DNA of 64,000 nt from CAVYXF01 sp963772335 (GTDB lineage: Bacteria; Pseudomonadota; Alphaproteobacteria; Rhizobiales; Rhodomicrobiaceae): contig CAVYXF010000010.1 of assembly GCA_963772335.1 (NCBI GenBank), forward strand, positions 1 through 64,000. The letters run 5' to 3'. Position 1 is the first letter of the stretch, and each line of letters starts with the position of its first letter. The notes under the pieces are model-generated. The model did no database searches and was not told where the DNA came from. It worked only from the letters and a program-made list of their open reading frames with translations. Below are positions 39,238 through 48,138 of the stretch, in pieces. The translations under genes were made by a program, and so were the position numbers.

Positions 39238-39318
39238 GAGGTCAGCGATAGACCGCCCGGACAAGAACTCCGGAACCGCCCGCTCGCCTGGGCGATCATC
39301 GCGTCTTGGATCAAGGGA

Positions 39319-40530
39319 CTAGCGCAGATCGGAGCCGCTGCCGGCAGTGCTTGCCTGTCCGTAGGAGAATTGAGTGGCTGCAGCTGGCGCACCGCTGGGC
39401 GGGATCGCAAGCATATCCCCCTTGCCTGAACCCACCACATTATGAATGCCGTGAATCTCGACCGGCTTTTTCTCCTCCGGCGCCGTGGCGGCTGTCTGCG
39501 ACGGCTCAGTGGCGGTAACCGGCTGGGCGTTCTGCGCGCTACCGCCAGCCGACAGCGGCGAGGCGGTCGCCACCGGCTGACCGGCGGACTGCAGCGCTTG
39601 CTGGGCAAACGGCCTCACCGAAGGCTCCGTCGGGTGACTCTGGCCGCCAATCGCTGCGACACGGGTCGCATCCGCAGCCGCAGGCTGTGATTGCGGCTCG
39701 GCCTTCGCCTGGATCAAAGTCGGGCCGTCACGGTTGAACGGATCAGCGGGCTCGGGCGTGATTTTGCGATAGGCAGGGCAGCTTGCCGCCGGGTCGGGAA
39801 CGGCTTCCTGACCGAAGAAATTCGCATTCACCAGATATTGCCTGGAGCAGACGGCAACCGCCGGCGGAATGTGGGTTGTCTCGAAAAAGTCGTAGCCTTC
39901 CTTCAGCGTCTTCCAGAAGCCGTACCACTGGTTGGCCTTGTAGCGGGCCAGATTGGCCTCGGTCATGCGGAACGGGAAGGCATTGACCTGAAATTGGCGC
40001 TGGCCGCCCTGGAACGCCTCGCGGGCAAGGATGTAGATCTCCTCGATCAGCGCGTCGGTCATGGCGAAGCATCCGGCCGACCGGCAATCGCCGTGAACCA
40101 TCAGCGCGTCGCCCGTGCGGCCATTGACGCGATCATAGGCGTTGGGGAAGCCGAGATTGAAGGAAAGATGGAACTGGCTGTTCGGGTTCATCTGGCCGGG
40201 CGTGACGGTGTAGAACCCTTCCGGCGCCTGTTTGTCGCCCACACGCACTTTCGGCCCAAGCGTGCCGGACCAGGCGCAGATCGGATAGGTTTTGAAGTGA
40301 TAGAAGCGGCCGTCTTCCTTCTGCTTCCAGATCTCCAGCTCGGATTCTTCTTTGAAGATGCGCACGAAGATCGGCGATTCCTGCTTCATGCCCTTCATAG
40401 TAAGCAGCACCTGCGCTGCTGCCGGCAGCGATTTCATCGCTGGCAGCACATCGCCATCACCCGGGCAACCCGCCAGCATCAGTGATGCAGCGGCGACAAA
40501 AACGAAACGACCAACGATGCTCATCGACAT
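39319..40530 (-). CDS. L,D-transpeptidase (YafK-like) lipoprotein
   Basis: L,D-transpeptidases make or break 3-3 cross-links in peptidoglycan or attach proteins to it. The 403-residue product starts with a lipoprotein signal (MSMSIVGRFVFVAAASLMLAGC). The catalytic YkuD domain follows (about 50-200), with APEGFYTVTPGQMNPNSQFHLSFNLGFPNAYDR. The active-site block HGDCRSAGCFAMTD contains the His and the SxGCF cysteine. The last 150 residues are Ala/Pro/Gln-rich and low in complexity. I place the start at 40530, where AGGGG is suitably spaced; an upstream in-frame ATG is less likely. Confidence 0.88.
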   Translation of the reverse strand: MSMSIVGRFVFVAAASLMLAGCPGDGDVLPAMKSLPAAAQVLLTMKGMKQESPIFVRIFKEESELEIWKQKEDGRFYHFKTYPICAWSGTLGPKVRVGDKQAPEGFYTVTPGQMNPNSQFHLSFNLGFPNAYDRVNGRTGDALMVHGDCRSAGCFAMTDALIEEIYILAREAFQGGQRQFQVNAFPFRMTEANLARYKANQWYGFWKTLKEGYDFFETTHIPPAVAVCSRQYLVNANFFGQEAVPDPAASCPAYRKITPEPADPFNRDGPTLIQAKAEPQSQPAAADATRVAAIGGQSHPTEPSVRPFAQQALQSAGQPVATASPLSAGGSAQNAQPVTATEPSQTAATAPEEKKPVEIHGIHNVVGSGKGDMLAIPPSGAPAAATQFSYGQASTAGSGSDLR

Positions 40531-40698
40531 TCTGTGTGCCCCTTGCACGCGCCGAGAAGATCGACTCATTTTGTTAAAAATAAGTTTCGCTAGTTTGTGT
40601 ATCAGCCCTACACCACCCGATTCGCAAGTAAAATCAATAACACGTCGGATTTGCTAGCTCGAATAAGGCCCTTTTTAGACGGTTTGCTGTCGCTGCGC

Positions 40699-41661
40699 CT
40701 AAAGACCGCGCCCCATGGCGAGGAATTTGTCCTGGCGTGCCCTTCTTACTTCTTCACCGGGCATGCCATCGAATTCCCGGAGCGCCTTCTCGATCATGGT
40801 ACCGGTGAGCCTAATGATCGTTGCGCGGTCCCGGTGGGCGCCGCCGACCGGCTCGCTTATGAGGCTGTCGATCACGCCTAACTGGGAGAGGTCCTGCGCG
40901 GTGATCTTCATATTGGTCGCGGCGTCCTTGGCCCGGGAGGAGTCGCGCCACAAGATGGAGGCGGCGGCCTCGGGCGATGCGACGGTATAGATCGAATGCT
41001 CCAGCATCAGCACGCGGTTAGCCGTGGCGATGGCGACCGCCCCGCCCGATCCTCCCTCGCCGATAATCACCGAGATGATCGGCACGGTTAGCGTCATGCA
41101 GCAGTCGGTGGAACGGGCGATGGCCTCGGCCTGTCCGCGCTCCTCGGCACCGACACCCGGATAGGCACCGGCGGTATCGACGAAGGTGATAACCGGCATG
41201 GAGAACTTCTCCGCCAGCTTCATCAGCCGGACAGCCTTGCGATAGCCTTCGGGCCGCGCCATGCCGAAATTATGCTCAAGGCGAGATTGGGTGTCGTTGC
41301 CCTTCTCATTGCCAATCACGACGACAGCCCGCCCGCGGAACCGGCCGGCGCCGCCGATGATCGCCTCGTCTTCGGCATAATAGCGATCGCCAGCGAGCGG
41401 AACGAAGTCCTCGATCAGTTCGTCGATATAGTCGCGGGCGTGCGGCCGGTCGGGATGGCGGGCGACCTGCGTTTTCTGCCAAGGCGTCAGCTTGCTATAA
41501 ATCTCCTGGAGGGCGTCACGCGCCTTCTCCTCCAGCTTGCCGACCTCTTCTCCAATGGAGACCGAGCTGTCGTCGCTCTTGAGCGCCTTGAGCTCTTCGA
41601 GCTTGTTCTCCAGCTCGGCAATTGGCTTTTCGAAGTCGAGATAGGTCCTGATCATGTTCAT
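40699..41661 (-). CDS. accA: Acetyl-CoA carboxylase carboxyltransferase subunit alpha
   Basis: AccA with AccD transfers the carboxyl group from biotin to acetyl-CoA, the committed step of fatty-acid synthesis. The 320-residue product begins MNMIRTYLDFEKPIAELENKLEELK and shows RHPDRPHARDYI, GNEKGNDTQSR-H, NFGMARPEGYRKA and TFVDTAGAYPGVGAEERGQAEAIA. GEGGSGGAVAI and the C-terminal GGAHRDR are also present. I choose 41661 as start because an AGG lies just upstream and family homology begins there; the longer in-frame extension has no support. It is near xerD, as usual in Rhizobiales. Confidence 0.95.
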   Translation of the reverse strand: MNMIRTYLDFEKPIAELENKLEELKALKSDDSSVSIGEEVGKLEEKARDALQEIYSKLTPWQKTQVARHPDRPHARDYIDELIEDFVPLAGDRYYAEDEAIIGGAGRFRGRAVVVIGNEKGNDTQSRLEHNFGMARPEGYRKAVRLMKLAEKFSMPVITFVDTAGAYPGVGAEERGQAEAIARSTDCCMTLTVPIISVIIGEGGSGGAVAIATANRVLMLEHSIYTVASPEAAASILWRDSSRAKDAATNMKITAQDLSQLGVIDSLISEPVGGAHRDRATIIRLTGTMIEKALREFDGMPGEEVRRARQDKFLAMGRGL

Positions 41662-41783
41662 CGGTTGCCTGGAAACGAAAAATAACGGCGAGGAACCACT
41701 CGCCTGCAAAAGCAAGTGGCGGCTTGCAGGTCCCCCTGTCAAGCCGCCGGGTGATTCCTCGCTCTAGACCTGGACGGTTCGGG

Positions 41784-42777
41784 TTAAGCCTCCGTTGCAA
41801 GCGGCTCGCTAAGCGGGTGATTTTCGTGCACGATCTGCCGCAGCCGGCCTTCCAGCACGTGGGTGTAAACCTGCGTTGTTGAAATGTCGGCATGGCCGAG
41901 CAGCTTTTGCACCGACCGCAGATCGGCGCCGCGCTCCAGCATATGGCTGGCAAAAGCATGACGAAGCACATGGGGCGAGACGCGGCTCGGCTCGATGCTG
42001 GCCTGTGTCGCCAGGATCTTCAGCTCCTGTGCCAGTCTTTGCCGGGTCAAATGGCCCTGCTGGCCCCATGACGGGAACAGCCAGGGTGAGCCCACCGAGC
42101 CCATGGCCTCGCCATTACCCCCCGAGACGGCGGCATCGCGCTCAATGAGATATTGGCTGAGAGCCTCCTGCGCCTCGGCATTGAGTGGCACCATTCGCTG
42201 CCGGCCACCTTTGCCCTTGATCGTCAGCGTGCGCTCATCCCCGACCAGGGCCGAGCGTGCCAGCGCGACCAATTCGGAGACCCGCATGCCCGTCGCATAA
42301 AGGATCTCCAGGAGGCAATAGAGCCGCAGCGCTTTCAGCCGCTGGCCATTGCGCGAACTCATGCACACGCCGGCGCGCAGCCTGCAGCAGCTGATCGATC
42401 TCTTCGATGCTCAGCGTCTTAGGCAGGGCGGCTTCACGCTTCGGGCCGCCAACCATCGCCGCCGGATCGTCCGAACGGATGCGATCGGTCAAGAGGAAGC
42501 GATAGAACTGCTTGAGAGCCGAAAGCCGCCGTGCGCGCGACGACGCGGCGAGCCCCTCCTCCACCATGCGAGCGATGAAGTTGCGGATATCCTCCGTCGT
42601 CGCCTGTTCCAACGAGCGGTCCCGCCGGTGCACAAAACTGGCAAAACTCATCAGGTCGCGTGAATATGCATCTAAAGTATTAACCGATGCCCCGCGTTCC
42701 GCACTCAGCATCTCCAAGAACCGTCCGATGACCGGCAGCCTCAGCTGGCCGTGGTCATCCCCCCGAATTCGCCCCAT
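41784..42777 (-). CDS. xerD: Tyrosine recombinase XerD (frame broken at 42355-42360)
   Basis: XerD resolves chromosome dimers at dif with XerC. The N-terminal core-binding domain (FLEMLSAERGASVNTLDAYSRDLMSFASFV) and the catalytic domain are in different frames. They join at GAGTTCGCG on the coding strand. Dropping one T gives HESRNGQRLKALRLYCLLEILYATGMRVSEL and a 330-residue protein. Catalytic residues are seen as R in GMRVSEL, HVLRHAFASHML (HxxR), the His in LGHADISTTQ and Tyr in VYTHV. Position between accA and aroK is the conserved order and supports xerD over phage integrases. The break is likely a sequencing error. Confidence 0.9.
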
Positions 42778-42970
42778 AGGCTCACTCTCAGCTTCTGTTT
42801 CCACCCCGGTGGCCGAAATTGCTCCGAACACCGCCCATTTTCCGTGTTGCACGCGCGCTTGAGAAGGCAAGCCGAACCGCTTGCTCGCCACCGCCGGGTG
42901 GCGAAGCTCTTCACTCGCACGCGACTCCCTACAACACAGATTTAGAGCCGGCATCCTGATAAAGAGAAGA

Positions 42971-43111
42971 TTATCTTACTTGCAGATTGCGTACGGTCTT
43001 CGAGATATGTTTCGGAGTAGGTTCAAAATACTTCGCCAGCACGAACATACTGCCGTAGAAGACCGCCGCACATAAGCCACAAATTGTAAGAAATCGCATC
43101 AGGCTTGGCAT
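42971..43111 (-). CDS. Small membrane protein (46 aa) between xerD and aroK
   Basis: This short gene encodes MPSLMRFLTICGLC..., with one hydrophobic segment (about 5-27, FLTICGLCAAVFYGSMFVLA). A conserved-looking YFEPTPKHISKTV tail follows. The pattern (single helix, then FVEPEPREI-like tail) is one I associate with small conserved proteins of Rhizobiales encoded beside aroK. Recognition is from memory and should be checked. It is divergent from aroK and on the same strand as xerD, 194 bases upstream of it. A purine-rich AAGAG lies close to the ATG; a second ATG at 43099 is possible. Function unknown. Confidence 0.6.
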   Translation of the reverse strand: MPSLMRFLTICGLCAAVFYGSMFVLAKYFEPTPKHISKTVRNLQVR

Positions 43112-43219
43112 GGGCTCTTCGCACCTCTTAAGACATCATATCGGATATTGGCTTTATTATGGCTGGCCGACAACACTCGACGCCTTTGTCAATAGGAGTC
43201 ATAAATTTATCACCGGCTG

Positions 43220-43250
43220 TTGACAGGACACCTCCTGCGGGCTGAATAAC
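43220..43250 (+). promoter_or_regulatory. Putative promoter of aroK-aroB
   Basis: A perfect TTGACA (43220-43225) is followed after 18 to 19 bases by GAATAA/AATAAC (43244-43250). It lies about 23 bases before the aroK ATG. The -35 box is strong, the -10 box is moderate. Confidence 0.4.
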
Positions 43251-43272
43251 GGCGAGACGCGAGCTGAGCAAT

Positions 43273-43893
43273 ATGCAAATCGGAAGAGGCGAAGGGGAAC
43301 CGCAGGCCAAGTCGGCTGACCTGGTACGCTCGATCCGCCAAGGGCTCGGCAGCCGCTCGATCGTGATGATCGGCCTCATGGGCGCCGGTAAGACCTCGAT
43401 TGGCAAACGCCTCGCGACAACTCTCGATATGCCTTTTAACGATGCCGATCAAGAGATTGAAAAGGCAGCCGGTAAAACCATCAACGAAATTTTTGCCGAG
43501 AATGGCGAGACCTATTTCCGCGATGGCGAGCGCCGCGTCATCGCAAGGCTGCTCAGAGACGGGCCGAAAGTGCTGGCAACCGGCGGCGGCGCCTTCATGA
43601 ATCTGGAAACGCGTGCGCGGATCGCCGGCTCTGGCATCTCGGTCTGGCTGCGGGCCGACATCGACACACTCATGCAGCGCGTCTCACGCCGCGACAACCG
43701 TCCACTCTTGAAAGCACCCGATCCGCGCGCGGTAATGGAAAAGCTCATCGCGGAGCGTTATCCTGTCTACGCGCTGGCGGACATCGCGATCGAGAGCCGC
43801 GATGTGGCGCATGAGCTCATCGTCGATGAGATCGTGCGCGCGCTTCATGATTGCGCCAAAATTGCAAATCCGCCGCCAAGCGACATCTCCTGA
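43273..43893 (+). CDS. aroK: Shikimate kinase
   Basis: AroK phosphorylates shikimate at O3 with ATP, the fifth step towards chorismate. The 206-residue product has Walker A GLMGAGKTSIG (about 34-44), the shikimate-binding DADQEIEK (about 58-65) with FAENGETYFRDGERRVI, GGGAFMN, and the lid arginine in RRDNRPLLK. The N-terminus carries about 27 residues before the kinase fold, common in Rhizobiales. The downstream aroB begins 12 bases after the stop, so both belong to one operon. Confidence 0.95.
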   Translation: MQIGRGEGEPQAKSADLVRSIRQGLGSRSIVMIGLMGAGKTSIGKRLATTLDMPFNDADQEIEKAAGKTINEIFAENGETYFRDGERRVIARLLRDGPKVLATGGGAFMNLETRARIAGSGISVWLRADIDTLMQRVSRRDNRPLLKAPDPRAVMEKLIAERYPVYALADIAIESRDVAHELIVDEIVRALHDCAKIANPPPSDIS

Positions 43894-43905
43894 AAGAGCA
43901 AAGAC

Positions 43906-45057
43906 ATGCAGAACGCGCCGCAGGCCTTGCCCGCCATGATCCGCTCCGTCACCGTACCGCTCGGCACGCGCAGCTATGACATCGAGATCGGCCGTGGCCT
44001 GCTCGATGATGCCGGCATGGCGATTCAGGGGCTGGCTCCGGGCGCAAGATGCGCCCTCGTCACCGACACGCATGTCGCGCAGCTGCATCTGCCGACGGTA
44101 AGGGAGGGCCTGGCGCGCGCTGGCGTCGCTTTCGGCGAGGTGGTGCTGCCTGCCGGCGAAAGCTCAAAGAGCTTTGCGCAGCTCGAGATGCTCTGCGATC
44201 GGCTTCTCGATCAGGAGTTGGAGCGCGGGGATGTGGTTGTTGCGCTAGGCGGCGGCGTCATCGGCGATCTCGCCGGGTTCGCGGCGAGCATCCTGAAGCG
44301 CGGCACGCGCCTGGTGCAGATCCCGACGACGCTGCTCGCTCAGGTCGACAGCTCGGTCGGTGGCAAGACCGGCATCAACACCCGCCACGGCAAGAATTTG
44401 ATTGGCAGCTTTCATCAGCCGAGCCTGGTGATCGCCGACATAGCCATTCTTGATACTCTCGATGTGCGCCAGTTCCGTGCCGGCTATGCGGAGGTCGTCA
44501 AATACGGCCTTATCGGCGACGCACCGTTTTTCGCCTGGCTCGAGGACCAGTGGCGGGATGTGTTCAGCGGCACCGGCGAAGCCCGGCTTCATGCCATCGA
44601 GGTGAGCTGCCGGGCGAAGGCCGACATCGTGGGCGAGGATGAAAAGGAGACCGGCCGGCGCGCCCTCCTCAATCTCGGACACACCTTCGGCCATGCCCTC
44701 GAAGCCTGGGCCGGCTATTCCGGCCGGTTACTGCACGGTGAGGCTGTCGCGATCGGCGCGGTGCTGGCCTTTGAATTCTCGGAAAGGCTGGGACTTTGCC
44801 CGGATGGAGCGAGCGTAAGAGTTTCGGGGCATCTCAAGGATGCAGGCCTGCCGACACGAATCGCCGATATTCCGCTGGACGAGGCAGGGCATGGGCCTTC
44901 GGCGCAAACGTTGATGACCTTGATGGCCCAGGACAAAAAAATCAAACGCGGCAAGCTCACGCTGATCCTGGCGCGCTCCATCGGTGAGGCATTCGTCGCC
45001 AGCGCCGTTGATCCGCAGGAGGTGAGCGCTTTTCTCGCCGAACGCTGTATCCGCTGA
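43906..45057 (+). CDS. aroB: 3-dehydroquinate synthase
   Basis: AroB cyclises DAHP to 3-dehydroquinate with NAD and a divalent metal, step two of the shikimate pathway. The 383-residue product has GESSKSFAQLE, the NAD-binding GGGVIGDLAGFAAS, then PTTLLAQVDSSVGGKTGIN and GKNLIGSFHQP. Metal ligands appear in AEVVKYGLI (Glu), LNLGHTFGHALE (His) and LHGEAVAIG (His). It follows aroK at 12 bases. The operon ends here; REP-like sequence and an IS630 element follow. Confidence 0.96.
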   Translation: MQNAPQALPAMIRSVTVPLGTRSYDIEIGRGLLDDAGMAIQGLAPGARCALVTDTHVAQLHLPTVREGLARAGVAFGEVVLPAGESSKSFAQLEMLCDRLLDQELERGDVVVALGGGVIGDLAGFAASILKRGTRLVQIPTTLLAQVDSSVGGKTGINTRHGKNLIGSFHQPSLVIADIAILDTLDVRQFRAGYAEVVKYGLIGDAPFFAWLEDQWRDVFSGTGEARLHAIEVSCRAKADIVGEDEKETGRRALLNLGHTFGHALEAWAGYSGRLLHGEAVAIGAVLAFEFSERLGLCPDGASVRVSGHLKDAGLPTRIADIPLDEAGHGPSAQTLMTLMAQDKKIKRGKLTLILARSIGEAFVASAVDPQEVSAFLAERCIR

Positions 45058-45098
45058 GTGCCGCTCGGGGTGAAGTTTCTACTCTCCGCCGCCATGGC

Positions 45099-45123
45099 GT
45101 CACCCTGCGCAAGCAGGGATCCC
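45099..45123. repeat. REP-like palindromic unit, left of IS630
   Basis: CCCTGC (45103-45108) pairs with GCAGGG (45113-45118) around a GCAA loop, within GTCACCCTGCGCAAGCAGGG. It resembles the GTCATCCCCGC...GCGGGGATCC intergenic palindromes of many proteobacteria. An inverted relative is at 46339-46361. Confidence 0.6.
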
Positions 45124-45168
45124 GTACGCCGCAGCGCCGCCATTCCAGCGCAAGCGCCAGTGCTTATA

Positions 45169-46328
45169 CCAACGCTCGTTGAGCGTGACTCATTTGCAGG
45201 ATTCCCCCTTGCCGCGAATTGTGATTCACCATGGAAAACGGGGGAGGTTTTCCATGGGCGCTGCGATCCGGCTTCGTTCGGACTATTCGGGGGATGATCT
45301 GCGCCGGCTTGCAAAGGCGAGCCGCGAGGGAGCGCAGACACGGCGGTTGCTGGCATTGGCAGCGATTTACGACGGCGCCAGTCGCAGCATGGCGGCAAAG
45401 ATTGGCGGCGTGGGCCTGCAAATCATTCGGGATTGGGTTGTACGCTTCAATGAGCGTGGCCCTGACGGGTTGCTGGACCGCAAGGCTCCCGGCAAGACGC
45501 CGCTGCTGACCGATGCGTGGCGCGCTGCCTTGAGCCGGATCGTCGAGGAAGGACCGAAACCTTATCTGGATGGCGTCGTGCGCTGGCGGCTGCTCGATCT
45601 GGCGCAATGGCTGTGGGAAGAATTTGGGGTATCGGTGAGCCGGCAGACGCTCGGGCGGGAATTGCGTGCGATGGGCTTCCGTAAACTGTCGGCCCGCCCA
45701 CGCCATTATGCGCAGAATGCTGAAGCCATTGAGGAATTCAAAAAAACTTCCCCGCCGAGCTGGCGGCGGTCCGGGACAAGATTGGGACAGATGTCGAAAT
45801 AGAAATCTGGTTCCAGGACGAAGCCCGGATCGGGCAGAAGAACAAGATAACCCGCCGCTGGGCGCGGCGTGGAACCCGGCCCCATGCGCCGCAGGATCAG
45901 CGCACGAAGTGGGCTTACATTTTCGGCGCCATCTGCCCGGCGAAAGGTAAAGGCGCCGGCCTCGTCATGCCCTGGTGCGACACGCCCGCCATGCAGGCGC
46001 ATCTGCACGAGATCAGCGCCGCGGTGGACCCCGGCGCGCATGCGGTCATTATGCTCGACCAGGCCGGATGGCATATGTCGGCCAGGCTCGAAGTGCCCCG
46101 CAACATTACCCTTCTGCCGCTGCCACCCCGTTCGCCGGAATTGAACCCGCAAGAAAATGTCTGGCAGTTCCTGCGGGACAACTGGCTCTCCAACCAAATC
46201 TTCAGCTCCTACGACGACATCGTCGCCCATGGCTGCCAGGCGTGGAACAGGCTGACCAGCCAGCCCTGGCGCATCATGTCCATCGGCCTTCGCGACTGGG
46301 CTCATGGGTTCTAATCAATGAGCATTGG
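45169..46328 (+). mobile_element. IS630-family insertion sequence, copy A (1160 bp)
   Basis: The element is bounded by CCAACGCTCGTTGA (45169) and TCAATGAGCATTGG (ending 46328), imperfect inverted repeats differing at two positions. TA dinucleotides flank both ends (45167-45168 and 46329-46330), the expected IS630 target duplication. It carries one transposase read through a -1 frameshift. It lies between aroB and hspQ and between two inverted REP-like units. Confidence 0.85.
45254..46314 (+). CDS. IS630-family transposase, needs -1 frameshift at A7 near 45740
   Basis: The N-terminal helix-turn-helix part (MGAAIRLRSDYSGDDLRRLAKASREGAQTRRLLALAAIYDG, then GLLDRKAPGKTPLL) ends in frame after EEFKKTSPP at 45802. 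The DDE part is in the -1 frame: IWFQDEARIGQKNKITRRWARRG, VIMLDQAGWHM and LPPRSPELNPQENVWQFLRD, the D, D and E catalytic residues. The frames meet at seven A residues (45740-45746). IS630 members often use programmed slippage, so this may be functional. Start 45254 has GGGGAGG upstream. Fused length is about 353 residues. Confidence 0.85.
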
Positions 46329-46338
46329 TATTACTCGG

Positions 46339-46361
46339 TGCCCGCTTGCGCGGGAATGACC
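46339..46361. repeat. REP-like palindromic unit, right of IS630
   Basis: CCCGC (46341-46345) pairs with GCGGG (46350-46354) around TTGC, followed by AATGACC. Read in reverse complement it aligns with the unit at 45099-45123, so the two form an inverted doublet split by the IS630 insertion. Confidence 0.6.
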
Positions 46362-46431
46362 ATGGTGCGGATGAAAAGCCGATGTCTACAGCCAGGCTAT
46401 CACGCTCCAAAGCGACCATGCCCCCTCGCGC

Positions 46432-46764
46432 TCAATGCTCCTGAACATAGCGGCTGCGATAAACGCCGTCCTCCAGATCATCGAACAGCTCGGCAATCTG
46501 GGGATGGCGAAGCGGCTCGCCGGAATTGTCGGGGACGAGGTTCTGCTCCGAGACATAAGCCACGTATTCCGTCTCATCATTCTCGGCGAGCAGGTGATAA
46601 AAGGGCTGATCCTTCCTCGGGCGCATTTCGGTGGGGATCGACTCCCACCATTCCTCGGTGTTGGCGAACTCCGGGTCAACGTCGAAAATCACACCGCGGA
46701 ATGGGAAAAAACGATGCCGAACGATCTGCCCGAGCTGAAACTTGGCTGTTCTGAGCTTCGGCAT
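46432..46764 (-). CDS. hspQ: Heat shock protein HspQ (YccV-like)
   Basis: HspQ was described as a hemimethylated-DNA-binding protein that affects DnaA levels and as an adaptor or specificity factor of Lon. The 110-residue product matches the family along its length: AKFQLGQIVRHRFFPFRGVIFDVDPEFANTEEWWESIP (about 6-43), then RPRKDQPFYHLLAENDETEYVAYVSEQNLVPD. I use the start at 46764 (MPKLRTAKF), because upstream in-frame sequence has no homology. The ribosome site is weak. It lies between IS630 copy A and the malyl-CoA lyase-like gene. Confidence 0.93.
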   Translation of the reverse strand: MPKLRTAKFQLGQIVRHRFFPFRGVIFDVDPEFANTEEWWESIPTEMRPRKDQPFYHLLAENDETEYVAYVSEQNLVPDNSGEPLRHPQIAELFDDLEDGVYRSRYVQEH

Positions 46765-46838
46765 AATTGCGCTTACGCCATTCCTTTCGCGCCTGATATT
46801 GCGCACAGGATTCTTCCTGTCAACGGGTGCCACGGCGC

Positions 46839-47891
46839 CTAAATTCCATATTCCCTGGCCAACTCCGGGTCTTTTTGGGCCACAAGGCGCGCAAGATCGA
46901 CAATCACTTTTGCTTGTTTCCAAGTCGCGTCGTCTTGCATTTTGCCATCGATCATCACGGCTCCGGTGCCGTCCGGCATGGCATCGACTATCTTTTTGGC
47001 GAAAATCACCTCGCTTGCAGGCGGGCTGAACACGTGTTTGGCGATATCTATCTGGCTCGGGTGCAGCGACCAGGCGCCCACACAGCCTTGCAGGAACGCA
47101 TTGCGGAACTGCGCTTCGCAGGCATCGGGATCGGAGAAATCGCCGAACGGGCCATAAAATGCTTTGATGCTATAGGCAGCGCAGGCATCGACCATGCGGC
47201 CGACCGTATAATGCCACAGGTCCTGCTGATAGAAGGCGCGCGGCGCCCGCTCGCCACCGCAATCGGCCAGCACGCCGTAAGACGGATGACCGCCGCCCAC
47301 GCGTGTGGTCTTCATGCCCCGTGATGCGGCCAGGTCCGCCGGCCCAAGGCTCATGCCGTGCATGCGCGGGCTCGCTGCGGCAATCTCCTCGACATTGTTG
47401 ACGCCCTCGGCGGTCTCCAGGATCGCATGAATCATGATCGGCCGCGAAACGCCGTGCTTGGCCTCGAGCTGCGCAAGGAGCTGGTCGAGATAGTGGATGT
47501 CCCAGGGACCGTCGACCTTGGGCAGCATGATGACGTCGAGCTTGTTGCCGACCTTGGCGACGATCTGCAAAACGTCGTCCAGTGCCCAGGGGCTATTCAG
47601 CGCGTTTATCCGTGCCCACAGACCTGTTGCGCCAAACTCCGTACTGGAGGCCATTTCGATGAAGCCGCGCCGAGCCGCTTCCTTCGCGTCGGCCGGAACC
47701 GCGTCTTCGAGATTGCCGAGCAGCACATCAACCTGGGCAGCGACATCGGCGGCGCGCGCGCGGATTTTTTCGATGTGAGGGGGAATGAAATGGATCATCC
47801 GCTCGAGCCGCACCGGCCTTTCCCGGTAGGGCTGCGGAGCACCGACTGCAAGCGGCGCGAAAAACTTCCCAGGCGTTCGCTGCCATCCCAT
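46839..47891 (-). CDS. CoA ester lyase, L-malyl-CoA/beta-methylmalyl-CoA lyase-like (HpcH/HpaI fold)
   Basis: Enzymes of this type cleave malyl-CoA to glyoxylate and acetyl-CoA, or the methyl homologue, in the ethylmalonyl-CoA or serine cycles. The 350-residue product contains VDVLLGNLEDAVPADAKEAARRGFIEM (metal-binding Glu and Asp in LEDAV), WARINALNSPW, the second metal ligand ILETAEGVNNVEEIAAASPRMHGMSLGPADLAASRG, and GAWSLHPSQIDIAK. GGGAGG seven bases upstream fixes the start at 47891. Which CoA ester is the natural substrate cannot be told from sequence. It is downstream of amtB but separated by a terminator-like hairpin. Confidence 0.85.
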   Translation of the reverse strand: MGWQRTPGKFFAPLAVGAPQPYRERPVRLERMIHFIPPHIEKIRARAADVAAQVDVLLGNLEDAVPADAKEAARRGFIEMASSTEFGATGLWARINALNSPWALDDVLQIVAKVGNKLDVIMLPKVDGPWDIHYLDQLLAQLEAKHGVSRPIMIHAILETAEGVNNVEEIAAASPRMHGMSLGPADLAASRGMKTTRVGGGHPSYGVLADCGGERAPRAFYQQDLWHYTVGRMVDACAAYSIKAFYGPFGDFSDPDACEAQFRNAFLQGCVGAWSLHPSQIDIAKHVFSPPASEVIFAKKIVDAMPDGTGAVMIDGKMQDDATWKQAKVIVDLARLVAQKDPELAREYGI

Positions 47892-48099
47892 GGCGAGCCT
47901 CCCTTTCCTCCCGCAGCGCCGCGCCGGATGGCTTTGGGTGTAGTCCAAGCTTGGCCATTCTATCAGGCCGCAGCTTCCGTTTGATTGACGCAGCTCAAAA
48001 CGTCCGCGAAAGCGGCACGCGGCATCCAACCTGATGGCTGCCGGGAGGCAAAAAGGCAATAATAAATGCGCAAAGGAAAAGACAGGCGGTAGAAAGGAG

Positions 48100-48129
48100 G
48101 ACGCGCCGGCTCCCGCCTGACGCGCCCTC
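48100..48129 (-). terminator. Terminator-like hairpin after amtB
   Basis: On the minus strand GGGCGCG pairs with CGCGTCC (one G-T pair) and the sequence continues TCCTTTCT. It lies just after the amtB stop. The T-run is imperfect. Confidence 0.45.
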
Positions 48130-48138
48130 GACTGCTGC

